From assembly GCA_037355855.1 (NCBI GenBank), contig CM074769.1:2197204-2261203 (forward strand): a DNA stretch of 64,000 nucleotides. Reading direction: 5' to 3'. Positions 8,101 to 17,967 of this stretch are shown here, in pieces. The stretch comes from Pseudo-nitzschia pungens. Taxonomy: Eukaryota > Bacillariophyta > Bacillariophyceae > Bacillariales > Bacillariaceae. The stretch's first letter is position 1. Each line of letters starts with the position of its first letter. The notes under the pieces were generated by a model, which did no database searches, was not told the origin of the DNA, and worked only from the letters and a program-made list of their open reading frames with translations. Both the position numbers and the translations under genes were made by a program.

Positions 8101-11025
8101 CAAATAACAGAAGGATTTGGCAGGTTCAATAGCACCACCAGTGGCAATAATCCCACCAGCCCACCGGTCAAGAGCTTCCTGAAAGTCAACAGCTAATTCC
8201 TCACCAGATGTGGAGGAATCAGAGCCAGCACAAAACAAATCTGTGTCATCCACAAAGGCAAAACCCACAAGAGAAACCAGTTGCAGTGACAAAGAAGTGA
8301 TAAGATGGACACCATGCCCAGCCTGTTGCATCATTCGGAAGACAATTGTTGACACCAAAGCCCAAAGAGTTGGACCAATACCATTGCCTTGGCCACAACC
8401 ACTGAGAGGAACAGGTTCATCACCATACACAGGACCTGACCGACCAAAGCCAGTTTTGATGTGGTGCTTAGCATGTTGCAGAGTAGACAGAAGAACTTCA
8501 CACACATGTGCAGGAACACCAAAGCTCTGGAGAGTGAGACCTGCAATGGGATGAGAGATTCTATCATAACAGCCCTTGGCATCATTCATAGCAACAGCAC
8601 CAGATCTGCGCTTCTGCCTCAACACATCACAGATGAGCTTCTTGTTCAGGCAGGTGTTGATGGCCTTGTGGTGTTTCCTGCTTCCATGTTGATCAACAGC
8701 CACTGCATTGGCACGTTCAGCGTAGGCAAGAATGCGTCTGCCAATCATTTTGTTGTTGATTTGGAACTCAGGAGACATCAACTGGATGAGCCTCATCTTA
8801 TCCACTCTATATTCACCAGGTTTCTTGAAGATCTCAACATCCGTGATGACCTGCCAGGCAGAAGGAGAGAAGCCAACAATCAATGGGACTGATCTCAGTA
8901 GAGTGTCAAACTTGTTCAGCTGGGGATCCAGGGCAAAAGCCTTGTGGTGGGCAAAACTCAAACAGGAAGGTTCACTTGCTGTGCGTTCCCTCTGGCGTTT
9001 CCAGGCAGCAGCATTGTCAGCTGGACACACTGAATAGTCAAAGGGGGGCAAACGCAGAATAGAGGCAGGGACTTTGAGACAAGAAAGAAATTCAGACAGG
9101 TATTTGTCAGTGGCAGGAGGAGGATTATATGTGCCATCAAGAACTTGAGCAGAAGCATGGGCTGTGCCGAGGTAGCCAAAATCTTGAATGAAGGAGGGAG
9201 TCATGGAGGGAGTGCCAAGACACTGCTGTTGACGCCGGACATTGGATTCAGCCATAGCTGGAACCATAGTGGACTGGGACTCCAAGACCTGTTCAACACC
9301 ATCATGGCCAACTGCAATAGCTCTCAAGACAGCTGACTTGTTGACACGTCCCCGAATAGACCTAGCAGCAAGGCCAAGCTCTCTTTGAAGTCGTTCCCTG
9401 CGCATCCTGGCACGAATCTGGGAAGCATTCTGGTTGTGAGGTTTGCCTTCAGCAAGAAGTGCATCCACCAGGCCTTGATTGAAGGAGTCTCTCCATGAGG
9501 GGGCCAATTTTTTCACTGCCCGGTATTGCCTGTAAGCTTGTTTCAGATGGAGGATAGCACTGGAAAGATCACTGTGTTCTCCTTTGTAGAGAGAAAGCTT
9601 GCATGCCAGCCTTTTCAAAACAGTATGACTGGTGGACACACCCTGTCTCAGCTTAACAACACGCCGCCAAAAGTCAATTGTATCACGATAGACTTGCAGT
9701 TTCGGGGACCATGGAACCAGACCAGCTCTAGTGTGGCAAAGGTTTTGTTCAACAGAGAGCCTGAGAGAGGTGGAGGTTTCATGGAGGACGTCATATGTGG
9801 TGATGAGATCAGCGCGCACAGAAATATCCCCAGACTGAAACTGAGCCAGGAGGTGCTCCAGCTTAGCTTGGAGAGAAAACACTCCAGCCTTGAGAAAGCT
9901 ATGCCTGACACGCTTGAAATACCGTTGGCGCAGATGAGGGTGGGAGGACTGGAGTTTGGAATGAGAGAAGCTCACGGGAGGTGGCAGGTGTTTGCCCATG
10001 AGGCTGCAATTACAGACTTCAATCCAAAGCATTCTGTGGTCAGATTCCATACCATAGGCACCACCAAAGGGACAATACCCAGCCCGGAGAACATCAACAT
10101 TCTCAGAGACCCAAATGGCATCAATTGGTGTTCGGGTATTGTTGCGGTTGTGAGTGGCAGGAGGAGAAGACGTACTATGACGGGTAAGAATGGCATCTCT
10201 GAAACCAAGAGCCTGGAGCTCAAAAGACAAGCCATTAGTCCGAACATCAGCATTTTGATCAATCCCAAGAATGACCTGGTCACCTGCACCCAGACAGACC
10301 TTAAGGGCAGCAGTCAAATCCCTGTGAAAGAGAATGCATGGGTTGGGACTGAAAAGATTTTCAGCTGCTTGAAAGTATCGGTACTGTTGATTCCAGACGG
10401 AACCAAGATCCCTGTCATTTTCAACAGGGCAGTAAGCAGAAAACATAGTGACAGTGTAACCATCCCTGCCCTGAAACTTGACAAAGGACCATCTTCCAAG
10501 ACCAGAAGGATCAGCCCCATGGGCAATCTTGTGGGAACTGAACAGTTGATCAATGGAAAATCCTGTACCACCAGGCTGAAGCCATGAACAGTCAGAAGCT
10601 TCATGCTTGTTGTTGGCAAGATAGGAAAAACTTGAGGGACTGACATTCTTCATGCGCCGATTGAAAAGCTCACAGGGCAGGAGTTTGGATTCATTCAAAC
10701 AATGTTCAGCAAAAAGAGCCACACTGGCATTGCTCTTGACAAATTGACGGGCGTTGTGCTTGGACATGGACATAAAGGCAGCTCTGCGCTGTGGTCCAAT
10801 GTTTTGGAATGTGATGATGGTGGAGTTAGAGGATGGAGCTTGAGGGAAGGAATGACCAAAAGTGTCAGAATCCTTAGCAGCAAGAGATTCTCCATGAAGA
10901 GTTAATTGGACAAAATGAGGGACAGGGGAAGAGTCGGAGGGGGAAAAGGGAGAAACAGGAGAAGCATTGATGGGATTTGGATTGGAAGGCATCCCATCAC
11001 ACCTCATATCAGAAGAGCTAACCAT
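5185..11025 (-). CDS. LINE ORF2: endonuclease–reverse transcriptase–RNase H polyprotein (1,946 aa)
   Basis: This is the replication protein for target-primed reverse transcription and it looks intact. Residues about 70–336 form an AP-endonuclease-like domain, with an Asn in FQN (75), Glu107, GIDQNAD (~255–261), PIDAIW (~300) and SDHRM (328). Reverse transcriptase spans about 690–960, with motif A NDAKGCYD (Asp815, Asp820) and FVDD (924–927) in place of YxDD. RNase H lies at about 1453–1603, with Asp1457, Glu1505, Asp1535, WVQGHQ and Asp1598. A C-terminal Cys-x2-Cys-x8-His-x3-Cys cluster sits near 1714–1730. I chose the ATG at 11025 because it overlaps the ORF1 stop (ATGGTTAG) in both copies; the frame is open 24 codons further upstream. 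Confidence 0.92.
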   Translation of the reverse strand: MVSSSDMRCDGMPSNPNPINASPVSPFSPSDSSPVPHFVQLTLHGESLAAKDSDTFGHSFPQAPSSNSTIITFQNIGPQRRAAFMSMSKHNARQFVKSNASVALFAEHCLNESKLLPCELFNRRMKNVSPSSFSYLANNKHEASDCSWLQPGGTGFSIDQLFSSHKIAHGADPSGLGRWSFVKFQGRDGYTVTMFSAYCPVENDRDLGSVWNQQYRYFQAAENLFSPNPCILFHRDLTAALKVCLGAGDQVILGIDQNADVRTNGLSFELQALGFRDAILTRHSTSSPPATHNRNNTRTPIDAIWVSENVDVLRAGYCPFGGAYGMESDHRMLWIEVCNCSLMGKHLPPPVSFSHSKLQSSHPHLRQRYFKRVRHSFLKAGVFSLQAKLEHLLAQFQSGDISVRADLITTYDVLHETSTSLRLSVEQNLCHTRAGLVPWSPKLQVYRDTIDFWRRVVKLRQGVSTSHTVLKRLACKLSLYKGEHSDLSSAILHLKQAYRQYRAVKKLAPSWRDSFNQGLVDALLAEGKPHNQNASQIRARMRRERLQRELGLAARSIRGRVNKSAVLRAIAVGHDGVEQVLESQSTMVPAMAESNVRRQQQCLGTPSMTPSFIQDFGYLGTAHASAQVLDGTYNPPPATDKYLSEFLSCLKVPASILRLPPFDYSVCPADNAAAWKRQRERTASEPSCLSFAHHKAFALDPQLNKFDTLLRSVPLIVGFSPSAWQVITDVEIFKKPGEYRVDKMRLIQLMSPEFQINNKMIGRRILAYAERANAVAVDQHGSRKHHKAINTCLNKKLICDVLRQKRRSGAVAMNDAKGCYDRISHPIAGLTLQSFGVPAHVCEVLLSTLQHAKHHIKTGFGRSGPVYGDEPVPLSGCGQGNGIGPTLWALVSTIVFRMMQQAGHGVHLITSLSLQLVSLVGFAFVDDTDLFCAGSDSSTSGEELAVDFQEALDRWAGGIIATGGAIEPAKSFCYLIDFKWNGSGWDYRSIADMPGDFSVADKNGNRATLDRFEVDHADKTLGVFISMDGNEEAQIAHMQSQSQSFGSQLKASKCEKRASLYTFKYSFMKSVEYPMPVTQLDEATWTKIIHPALVPVLNKAGMSRTFPRHVFYGPSLYQGFGFIHPYLLQEFSHIATLFQESVRSSQTGRILRLTAESLRLELGIPLHLGVTPYHPFASYVTTCWYKHVWKFFSVHPVSLFEDFPDLPLLRSNDCYLMQAFVNSGFRGADLSLLNHMRMSLKAISLADICTPDGKRLSPMAFQLTSSNHLRDHLDWPRCPPSWPPAAKRFWTKALQTCFLPPCPLPAARALAPSFHLGHWLSPQTASLWPWFLSPSTNRIFFKTSTGWIVSTSQGRGRYRVTSELISDKPACADVLVCPVICGQVVRVVGSSAFVSEPPDMDPLVYNPFDSLPDSPADAFDALCASPRVLLHKYSLPQAGCQHLVDAIQSGTASAVCDGSFDPDLLRGTSAFILSPNTSTKTASLFLTGCNFVSGSPEDQSSYRSELAGIIGVLTCCTALVNLFDIASGSITIALDGDTALKQAQGSWPLVISQKSFDYVYVIRNMISALPISVHFQWVQGHQAGIFLDWWALRNHQVDSMAKAFLSVHRASAHHYPRLVFEPWAFSLNGCKCSRFDQNALHVAISGPPLLKYWQTHHDIPIPQPVLSSIHWCAHLSAFKRLPPGMQRWFVKFASGCIGVGNQLLHYQYQDHSRCPLCDADNEKVSHVLSCKDTGAVQHSVSAFKGPLQKRLEVEQTDPSLVVAIVDLLTRVRKGQTIYPSSYSLAIASAVRAQRTIGWHNWLLGRWSPRWYQIQADYYSHIGSKRSPKRWATAVIHQFFLTSWDLWTYRNERLHGPGGTLDAEQHQSLDASITSELAIGAAGALPQSHSLLQTPFHVLQGYTLTAKRQWLATIHLARKQYAAPVPPVQPYQQEAALLRAWLTGPQG
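11018..11025 (-). promoter_or_regulatory. ORF1 stop / ORF2 start overlap ATGGTTAG
   Basis: The ORF2 start ATG (11025–11023) lies five bases before the end of the ORF1 stop TAG (11020–11018), so ribosomes ending ORF1 pass the ORF2 start. The arrangement is identical in copy 1 (291–284). Overlapping stop/start signals of this kind drive termination-reinitiation in some other non-LTR elements; the mechanism here is inferred. Confidence 0.6.
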
Positions 11026-13611
11026 GATCAGAAGGAAACCGAGTCTGTCGCACGGAAGAAAGAGTTGCCGGAGCTGATTTGGTGGAGACATTGGCATGGC
11101 TCAAATCACTGACACTAGCATCATGACTGGAAGAGAATGCAATTGCAGCAACTCCAAGCCTCAATGCAGAGGCTGCATCTTCCCCACCACCGGCAGCAGG
11201 AACTGCAGTTGAGGAATCAGGAGAGGCCACAGGGAGGTCACCAGCCATGGCATTATGGGGAGGGTCAGGAACTGCAGGGGGAACTTCAGGAGGAATACCA
11301 GGAGAGGCATCAGCCTTGGCCACATGGGTAGGATCACCTCCAGTAGGAACACCACCTGCAGGCGCTGAAGCCTGGACATCAGTGAGATTGGAAGTACCGG
11401 TTGCTAAAGTATCCATGGATTGAGAATCATCAAATCCTCCACCACCACTGTCAGCACGGGCTTGGAGGTTAAAGTGCAAATCCAGATCAAAAGTGAGATC
11501 GGGAGCAAGGTCAACTGACAAGTCATCATCAACAAGTTCCCAATCTCGTGCATCCCCATCACCAAAAAAGGGAAGAGAGTTATCCTGCATTGGATCTTCA
11601 GCAGGTGCAGTTTCCACAACACAATTGACTGCATCATCCCAATGGTAAGCTTCCATTTCAGTCAAGCACTCAGAAGAGAACCATTGTCGAACACAAGAAC
11701 CATAATGAGCTTCCAGAAAAATAGGCAGGAAAGACAACATGGCCATTGCTTCAGCCTTGGTAGTGATGTTGTACAAAGCAAGGATCTCGCCTCGGTATGA
11801 ACTGGTATCAACAGAAAGAAAAAGAGGCCATGACCAATTGTCACGGGTTCTGATACCCAGAAGCACACTGCGCAGTGTCTTCAAACCCAGCCCTTGGCCC
11901 AAGTCAACTGGAAGATCAAGATCAACTACCCCCAGAACAGGAGCAGTTTCATGGCTCTCAATAAATTTGGCTTGGCGGTGCTTAGCCTGGCGAACAGTCT
12001 TGAGCTTAGAGGGGGGAAGAGGTCTGTCAGAAGGATTGGTAGCTGTCTCAATAAACTTGTAGAATTTACCATCAGGTAAAGAGGCAATGTCTGAAGGTTT
12101 GCAACGGTTGAACTGGGCTTTGAGGAGCTTAACAGTTTGGGCGCGCTTTGTTGCATCACATAAAACATGTGCAGCCAGAACCGGATTGGGATCAGGAGTT
12201 CTGGAGTTGTCAAGGCTGATATTCTTCCTGATAACAGCAATAGGACACGCCTGAAACCTGGGATGAGTTTGAAGCAATTCGTTGTAGTGGTCAAGATCAA
12301 AACTCTGCATGTAAGATCCAAGGAGAAAGCCACATGTGACAATAACTGGGGCCTGTATGTGGTCATATTTCAGGTCCATATCACGGTCTCTGAGCCTCTG
12401 GAGCAATTGTGCTGAAAAGAGTTTCTCCAGGGAAGCACTGTGGCCCACAAAGAAGCGTAGATGAGGAGCAGTTCTACTGCGAAGCCAGAGCTGAGCAACA
12501 TACAATTCCAAGGTCTTCCTGTCAGGAAGTGTCGTCCAAAACTTGGTAACAGGCTTGGCCTTGGGGTTGAGCCTGGCTCTTGAGGGAAAAACATACAACA
12601 CCAGGCGCTTGTCAACAGTCCATAGAAGATCCAAAGCTTCCTTGAGAGACTTGAGCAGCTCATCATAGAGTTCCCCAGGGCGTTGTGACATCAACCTTGG
12701 AAGGGACAGAGTGACATAAGAACTATGAGAACACTTGGTGCCAGCAGTGACATCCACTGGAGCTCTAGAATCACTGGAGCAAACCCCTCGGCGTTGGAGG
12801 AAATGCCCAGCAGAGGAGGACAAGACAGTAGCATCACCACCACCAGGAAGAAAGGACACTGATTTGGAAGTGGAAGCATCATCAACTGCAGTTGGCGCAG
12901 GTGTAGGAGGTCGCTTCTTGAAATGCCAGTGGGAGCCAAGCACCTGATTGGCTGCCAACCAAACTCTTCCTTCAGTGCTGGGCAAAAGGTTACCTTCACA
13001 ATACAGGTCATCAAAACACTCAGGAGACATCTTGGCCAAACCAATAAGACATCTCTTCAGAGCATGGCCTACAATTTGCGCGAAGCGCATTTTGTCCGAC
13101 GTTCCGATGTTCCAGTACTAAAAATACGTAGATTTCTACACAACTTTACCATGCGATATCTCGCTCCCTTATACACCCCCAATCACAACCCCAGGACCTA
13201 CATGTATTAACCAAGACCTGCGCTCTTCGTTTCTGCTATCGGTTCAGTTGCTGGATGCTTCGTTTGGTTGCTTTGGTTGCCAATTCACCACTCGGCCGAT
13301 CGAGCAGCAGCAGCAGCAGCAAACCGACACATAATTTTCTACAGCACTTCCAGTACAGATTCTACCGTACAGCAAAACCGACAACAACGTTGTATTTCTG
13401 CTTCGATCTGTTTCCCAGCTCCATTCCAAGGCCCTTAAGTATATCTTATACTTAATGTTCTACACTGTTTCCAAGCTGCTCAAGTGATTCTCACTTAATG
13501 TTCTACATTCTTCGAAGTTCCTTGCTGAGTCCTCTTAAGTCTTTTCAAGTCGAAGTTCACGAACAGCCCCTTCCACTGTAGGAATCTTTTTTTTTTAAAA
13601 AAAAAAGAAAT

Positions 13612-14514
13612 TCTGTCATCTGTTTTCAAGTCCATTGCCCTGCTGGACCCTAAGTGTTTTCACTTATGGTCCTACTGTTTCTTGACCCAAGCCCCAAAGC
13701 CGCTAAGTACAGTTTGCTTAAGGCTCCACCACCTACATAACCCTCTCAGGTGTACTGTATAAATGTCATCTGTTTCCAAGTCTACTGCCCTGATGGACCC
13801 TAAGTGTTTTCGCTTATGGTCCTACTGTTTCCTGACCCAAGCCCTAAAGCCACTAAGTACAGTTTGCTTAAGGCTCCCCTACCTACATATACCTCTCAGA
13901 TGCATTCTTCAACTGTCATCTGTTTTCAAGTCTACTGCCCTGATGGACCCTAAGTGTTTTCGCTTATGGTCCTACTGTTTCCTGACCCAAGCCCTAAAGC
14001 CACTAAGTACAGTTTGCTTAAGGCTCCCCTACCTACATATACCTCTCAGATGCATTCTTCAACTGTCATCTGTTTTCAAGTCTACTGCCCTGATGGACCA
14101 TAAGTGTTTTCGCTTATGGTCCTACTGTTTCCTTACCCAAGCCCCAAAGCCGCTAAGTACAGCTTGCTTAAGGCTCTCCTACCTACATATACCTCTCAGA
14201 TGCACACTTCAACTGTCATCTGTTTTCAAGTCTACTGCCCTGCTGGACCATAAGTGTTCTCACTTAAGGTCCTACTATTTCCTGACCCAAGCCCCAAAGC
14301 CGCTAAGTACAGCTTGCTTAAGGCTCTCCTACCTACATAACCCTCTCAGATGCACACTTCAACTGTCATCTGTTTTCAAGTCTACTGCCCTGATAGTCCA
14401 TAATTGTTTTTGATTATGGACCTACTGTTTTTATGACCCAAGCCCCAAAGCTGCTAAGTACATGTTACTTAACGCACCACCACCTACATATACCCCTCCA
14501 GTTCACAGTACAGC
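13612..14514 (+). repeat. 150-bp tandem array, six units, each with TAAG…CTTA hairpins
   Basis: The marker GTCATCTGTTT recurs at 13615, 13765, 13915, 14065, 14215 and 14365, a period of exactly 150 bp. Each unit contains a hairpin of the form CCMTAAGTG–TTTT–CRCTTATGG and a second one TAAGTACAG–TTTGCTTA. Changes between units often keep pairing: a G:C pair becomes T:A near 14400, and several units replace T:A by T·G. Just upstream (about 13589–13610) is a T-run/A-run palindrome. The 216-codon frame across the array is an artefact of the period. Confidence 0.85.
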
Positions 14515-15162
14515 AGAGACCTGTTTTCAAGCCTACAGCCCTGATGGTCCATAAGTGTTTTCACTTAAAGGCCCTGTTTCCAAGCTACTACAGGAGAGCA
14601 AGTTCAAGTTCGAACAGAAGGCCACGAATTTGAATTTGGTAGTAGGCTCCACCGCCTCTACGTGTTTCCGGCTACTACTAAGTTCGAACAGGAGGACAGC
14701 TGTTCTGAATTTGGTAGTAGGCACTGTACTTTATGTACCATACAGTGGTAAGGAATGTGGTTCGGGATGTGTTTGGGGATGACTACTCGCATTACTGGTG
14801 ATGCTGCAATCCAGCATTCAGAGAGGAGTTTTGCTTTTGTACGCTGACCACTAGCATTACAGATACCATGTATCTAGTCAGGGTTTTGCTTGTGTCAGCT
14901 GACCACTAGCATTACGGATGCTGCACACCAGCATTGGAGGGACAGTTTTGCTTGTGTTTTTCCCTTTCACGTTCTTGTTACCCCGTTTCCTGTACGCTTT
15001 GCAACAGCAGTGTCTGTTGTGCTCTGGACTGGTTCGTTTTTTTTCCTGTTTCTTACCAAGGTTCGTTTGCAAAATAGCCGTCCTTACAACCTGGGGCCTA
15101 TTCCCCATGGTTGAGGCGGCGCGTCGTTCTACAACTTGGGGCCTAACCTCTCTTCGATTGAG

Positions 15163-15245
15163 GCGACGATAAAGTCTGGTTACAGACTGAGTAGCTTTTA
15201 ACCACCTTCGGTGGATTTTCCTACTTAAATAAGTATATTATTATT
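15163..15245 (+). other. Three-hairpin 3' end module plus ATT tail of NA1
   Basis: Three perfect short inverted repeats occur in a row: AGTCTG–GTTA–CAGACT, CCACC–TTC–GGTGG and TACTTA–AA–TAAGTA. An ATT-rich tail and the target duplication follow. The same module ends the copies at 35986, 60257, 60348 and 60470, with the loop of the second hairpin varying. By analogy with other LINEs it is probably the RNA end bound by the reverse transcriptase. Confidence 0.7.
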
Positions 15246-16170
15246 ATCTCTTCAGAGCATGGCCTGAAGGTTGCTTGGTCCAGTCTGCAGAGGCTTGAAA
15301 GCAGAGAGTAGCAAGGGAAACCAGGGACTCCACAGAAGCAGTTCTCCACTCAGGGTTGTCAGGAAAAGCTTGAGCATATGCTGGAGGGATGGCAGACTGA
15401 CAGACATCATGGATGGATTTCTTGTCATTCCCATCTTTCTTGCTGAAGAAGTGAGTGGGACTAGGACACCCAGTCCATAGCCGGGATCCTGCTGGAGTTT
15501 TACAAAGAGTGTGGATAGGGGTGGGAATGGAAGCACGACCAGTAAAAGGCCCCTTACCGTAGAAGCACCAGAGGAAGGAATCTGAGTGAGCTTTGTTGGC
15601 AGCAGCCAGGGCTTTCTTGCGCAGGGCATGTCGCTCTGCAGACGGTGTGTCAGAAAGAAATGCAAGAGTAGCTTGTTTCAGACTAGACTTGGAAGGAGAG
15701 ACCTTGGAAGGAGGGTGCTTAGAGTCTGAGTGCTCAGAGCCTGGCTGGCCATCCCTAGACGTCGCACTGTTGGACTTTCCACTGTTGGGCGTCCCACTGT
15801 TGGACGTCCCACTGTTGGAATTTCCACTGTTGGACTTCCCACTGTTGGACTTCCCACTGTCAGACGTCCCAATGTCGGACTGCCCACTGCCTGAATGCCC
15901 TGTGTCTGAATGCCCAGTGCCTGACTGCTCAGTGCTCATATCAACATCATCTAGTGCACCAGTAGACACAGCAGAAGTGAAGGACATATCATCATCAGAA
16001 GGGAGTGAATCCCTAGCTGTACGGGGAGAGGGAGGGGGAGAGGGAGTAGCCTGAAGAACGGAGCCAGCAGGTAGTCGGCGGGAAGGGGTCCCCGTAAAGG
16101 CGCGTTTGTTTGAAGGAGTGTTAGCCAAGGTAGACCTTTTTCGCCTGGAAGCTGGCGGGGGGGGAGGCAT

Positions 16171-17967
16171 GGTGGGGCTAGGATCGTCTGAATAGGCGTG
16201 TTGGCTCGGGCGCTGGTAGGCTGTCAGTGTTAACCTGTATGGATATATACAGATGGGGGTATCCTGGAAGCAGGGTACAGCAGCAACAACAAGGGTAACC
16301 TTGGTCTGGACAAGGAAAAGGTCCCTGGGGATCCAAAAAATATACTGGAGCACACCCACAAAAGTCACCAACGAGCAAAATTTGTCTCACACTTGAAGCA
16401 CAAAAACTCTGCGCGCGGAACTCTGCAAATCGTGTAGGCTTGTACTCGTACTGTACTCCTAGCTTGAAAATTGTGCAAGTTTGAACAATTTTTCAACTAC
16501 TGCAAATCGTGTAGACTGAAGTCGTAGTACTTGTAGCTTGAAAATTGTGCAAATTTGAACAATTTTGTGCTCGTAATAACACTGCAAATTCGAATCGGAT
16601 ACGATTCGAATTGGAATACAGCAGCCCACCGGGAAGCTAGTGGCTTGAAAACAGGGGCTTTAGTAGGAACACTTAGGGACCGGGGGATATCAATGGCAGG
16701 GCACACTTAAAAGGCTCAGGAGGGAACTTGAAGTTCAAACTCGCGAGTACTTATAAGTGGAAACAGTATCCAGGGGCAATTGGCTTGAAAACAGGGACCT
16801 TGAGCGAGACACTTAGGGACCAGGGAAGCTTCTTGCTTGAAAACAGGGGCTGTAGTAGGAACACTTAGGGACCGGGGGAAATCAATGACAGGGCACACTT
16901 AAAAGGCTCAGGAGGGAACTTGAAGTTCAAACTCGCGAGTACTTATAAGTGGAATCAGTATCCAGGGGCAATTGGCTTGAAAACAGGTACCTTGAGCGAG
17001 ACACTTAGGGATCAGAGAAGCTGCTTGCTTGAAAACAGGGGCTTTAATAGATAGATCTAGGGACCAGGGGGAGGCTTGTGTCTTGAAAACAGTGTCGAAC
17101 TTGAAGTTCAAGTTGGGGTTGCTTAATAGCGAAAACACTTAGGGAGCAGGGAACTCGCGAGCACTTAGGGACCAGGAGAATTGTAGTCTTGAAAACAAGG
17201 GGCGGTAGTAGCTGTAGTCTTGGAAACAAGAGTACACTAAGTAGTAGGTACTTAGGGATCGGTTGGTCTTGGCTCGAAAACAGATGTAGTAGGGGGAGCC
17301 TTAAGCGAAAACACTTAGGGACTGGGGGGCTTGGCTAGGAAACAGGGTAGCTCTTAAGTGATTGACACTAGTAAGAGCAGGGGGCAATTGGCTTGAAAAT
17401 AAAGGGGAACTGGAAGATATGCTTGCGCGAACTTGCAGATACTTAGGGATCAGCGAGTAGGAACCTTCTAGAAGGGGGGTGTATATGTGTTCGATCTTGA
17501 AGAATGTAGAACGTTAAGTAGGTTCGACCTTGAAGAATGTAGAACGTTAAGTGGGTATCACTTATGGGGCTTGGAAGACTGTATAGCGTTAAATAAAAAT
17601 ATGGCTTGAAAACAGATCAAAAAACAAACCGAGCTCGGAGACAAAGCGGAACTGAAGCAGAGCTGCTGTAGAATTAGTACTGCAATTGCTGTAGAAAATT
17701 ATGTGTTGTTTTAGCTTGCCGAAGCCTGTTGCTGCCGATCGACCGACACGGAAACAAGCAACCAAAGCAACCAAAGGGAGCAAGGAGCAGCCAAACAAAC
17801 AGCAGAATCAGATAGGGGAGATCTCTGTTAATAGGTGTAGTGCTTGGTTTTGTTGTAGGAGCTTTAGAAGTGAGTGAGATATCAAAGGGGAAAGTTGTGT
17901 AGAAATCTACGTGTTTTAAGTACTGGAACATCGGAACGTCGGACAAAATCGCGCGTCGCAAAATTGT
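16171..17967 (-). other. 5' UTR of LINE copy 2 with degenerate repeats
   Basis: The organisation is that of the copy 1 leader. There are plus-strand motifs CTTGAAAACAGGG and CACTTAGGGACC in imperfect units (about 16640–17400) and AAGTTCAAACTCGCGAGTAC blocks. A segment at 16255–16330 matches antisense the 3' part of the gag-only LTR element. It lacks the CTGACTGCTGG minisatellite seen in copy 1. No supported gene. Confidence 0.7.

Larger units (their letters stand above)
13071..15245 (+). mobile_element. Non-autonomous LINE-like element NA1 (2,175 bp)
   Basis: This insert in LINE copy 2 ORF1 is flanked by a 20-bp target duplication (13051–13070, 15246–15265), as expected for target-primed insertion. 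It begins ACAATTTGCGCG and then shares the LINE 5'-terminal block (TTTTGTCCGACGTTCCGATG). The middle is a 150-bp tandem array. It ends in three small hairpins and an ATT-rich tail. It has no reverse transcriptase; the long frames inside it arise because 150 is divisible by three. The shared terminus suggests it is moved by the LINE machinery. The LINE's own 3' end is not visible here, so that cannot be confirmed. A second full copy lies at 35986–38025. Confidence 0.88.
11018..16170 (-). pseudogene. LINE copy 2 ORF1, split by a 2.2-kb insertion
   Basis: The ORF1 protein starts at the ATG at 16170 and matches copy 1 ORF1 through its NSG-type repeat and the region up to 15246. The insert 13071–15245 follows, and the frame resumes from 13070 to the stop at 11018. 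The 20-bp target duplication starting ATCTCTTCAG is present at 13051–13070 and 15246–15265. Without the insert and one duplication the reading frame is continuous with that of copy 1, so the insertion is the only lesion I see. This copy cannot make full-length ORF1 protein although its ORF2 is intact. Confidence 0.88.
5132..17967 (-). mobile_element. LINE copy 2, near full length, interrupted by a short element
   Basis: Minus-strand non-LTR element with its 5' end at 17967. It runs through a 1.8-kb 5' UTR, ORF1 (16170–11018, split by the 2,175-bp insert at 13071–15245), ORF2 (11025–5185) and 53 bp of 3' UTR, where copy 1 begins. Its 5' end joins the gag-only LTR element after the bases CAGCTCCAC. 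The plus-strand relative of that LTR element continues past this point at about 35,150, so the host element was cut here. No 3' tail or target duplication is visible, because that junction would lie left of the window. Order EN–RT–RNase H–zinc finger places it among APE-type LINEs with RNase H. Confidence 0.85.

Noticed and set aside
9526..10587. 353-codon frame on the plus strand
   Set aside because: It is antisense to the LINE ORF2 endonuclease region, has no domain, and overlaps a clear coding frame.
13763..14413. 216-codon repetitive frame on the plus strand
   Set aside because: It arises from a 150-bp tandem repeat whose period is divisible by three. The same region in NA2 gives a similar frame, and the changes follow hairpin pairing, not codons.
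13612..14514. CRISPR-like array
   Set aside because: The whole 150-bp unit is repeated with no unique spacers, it lies inside a retroelement, and the genome is eukaryotic.
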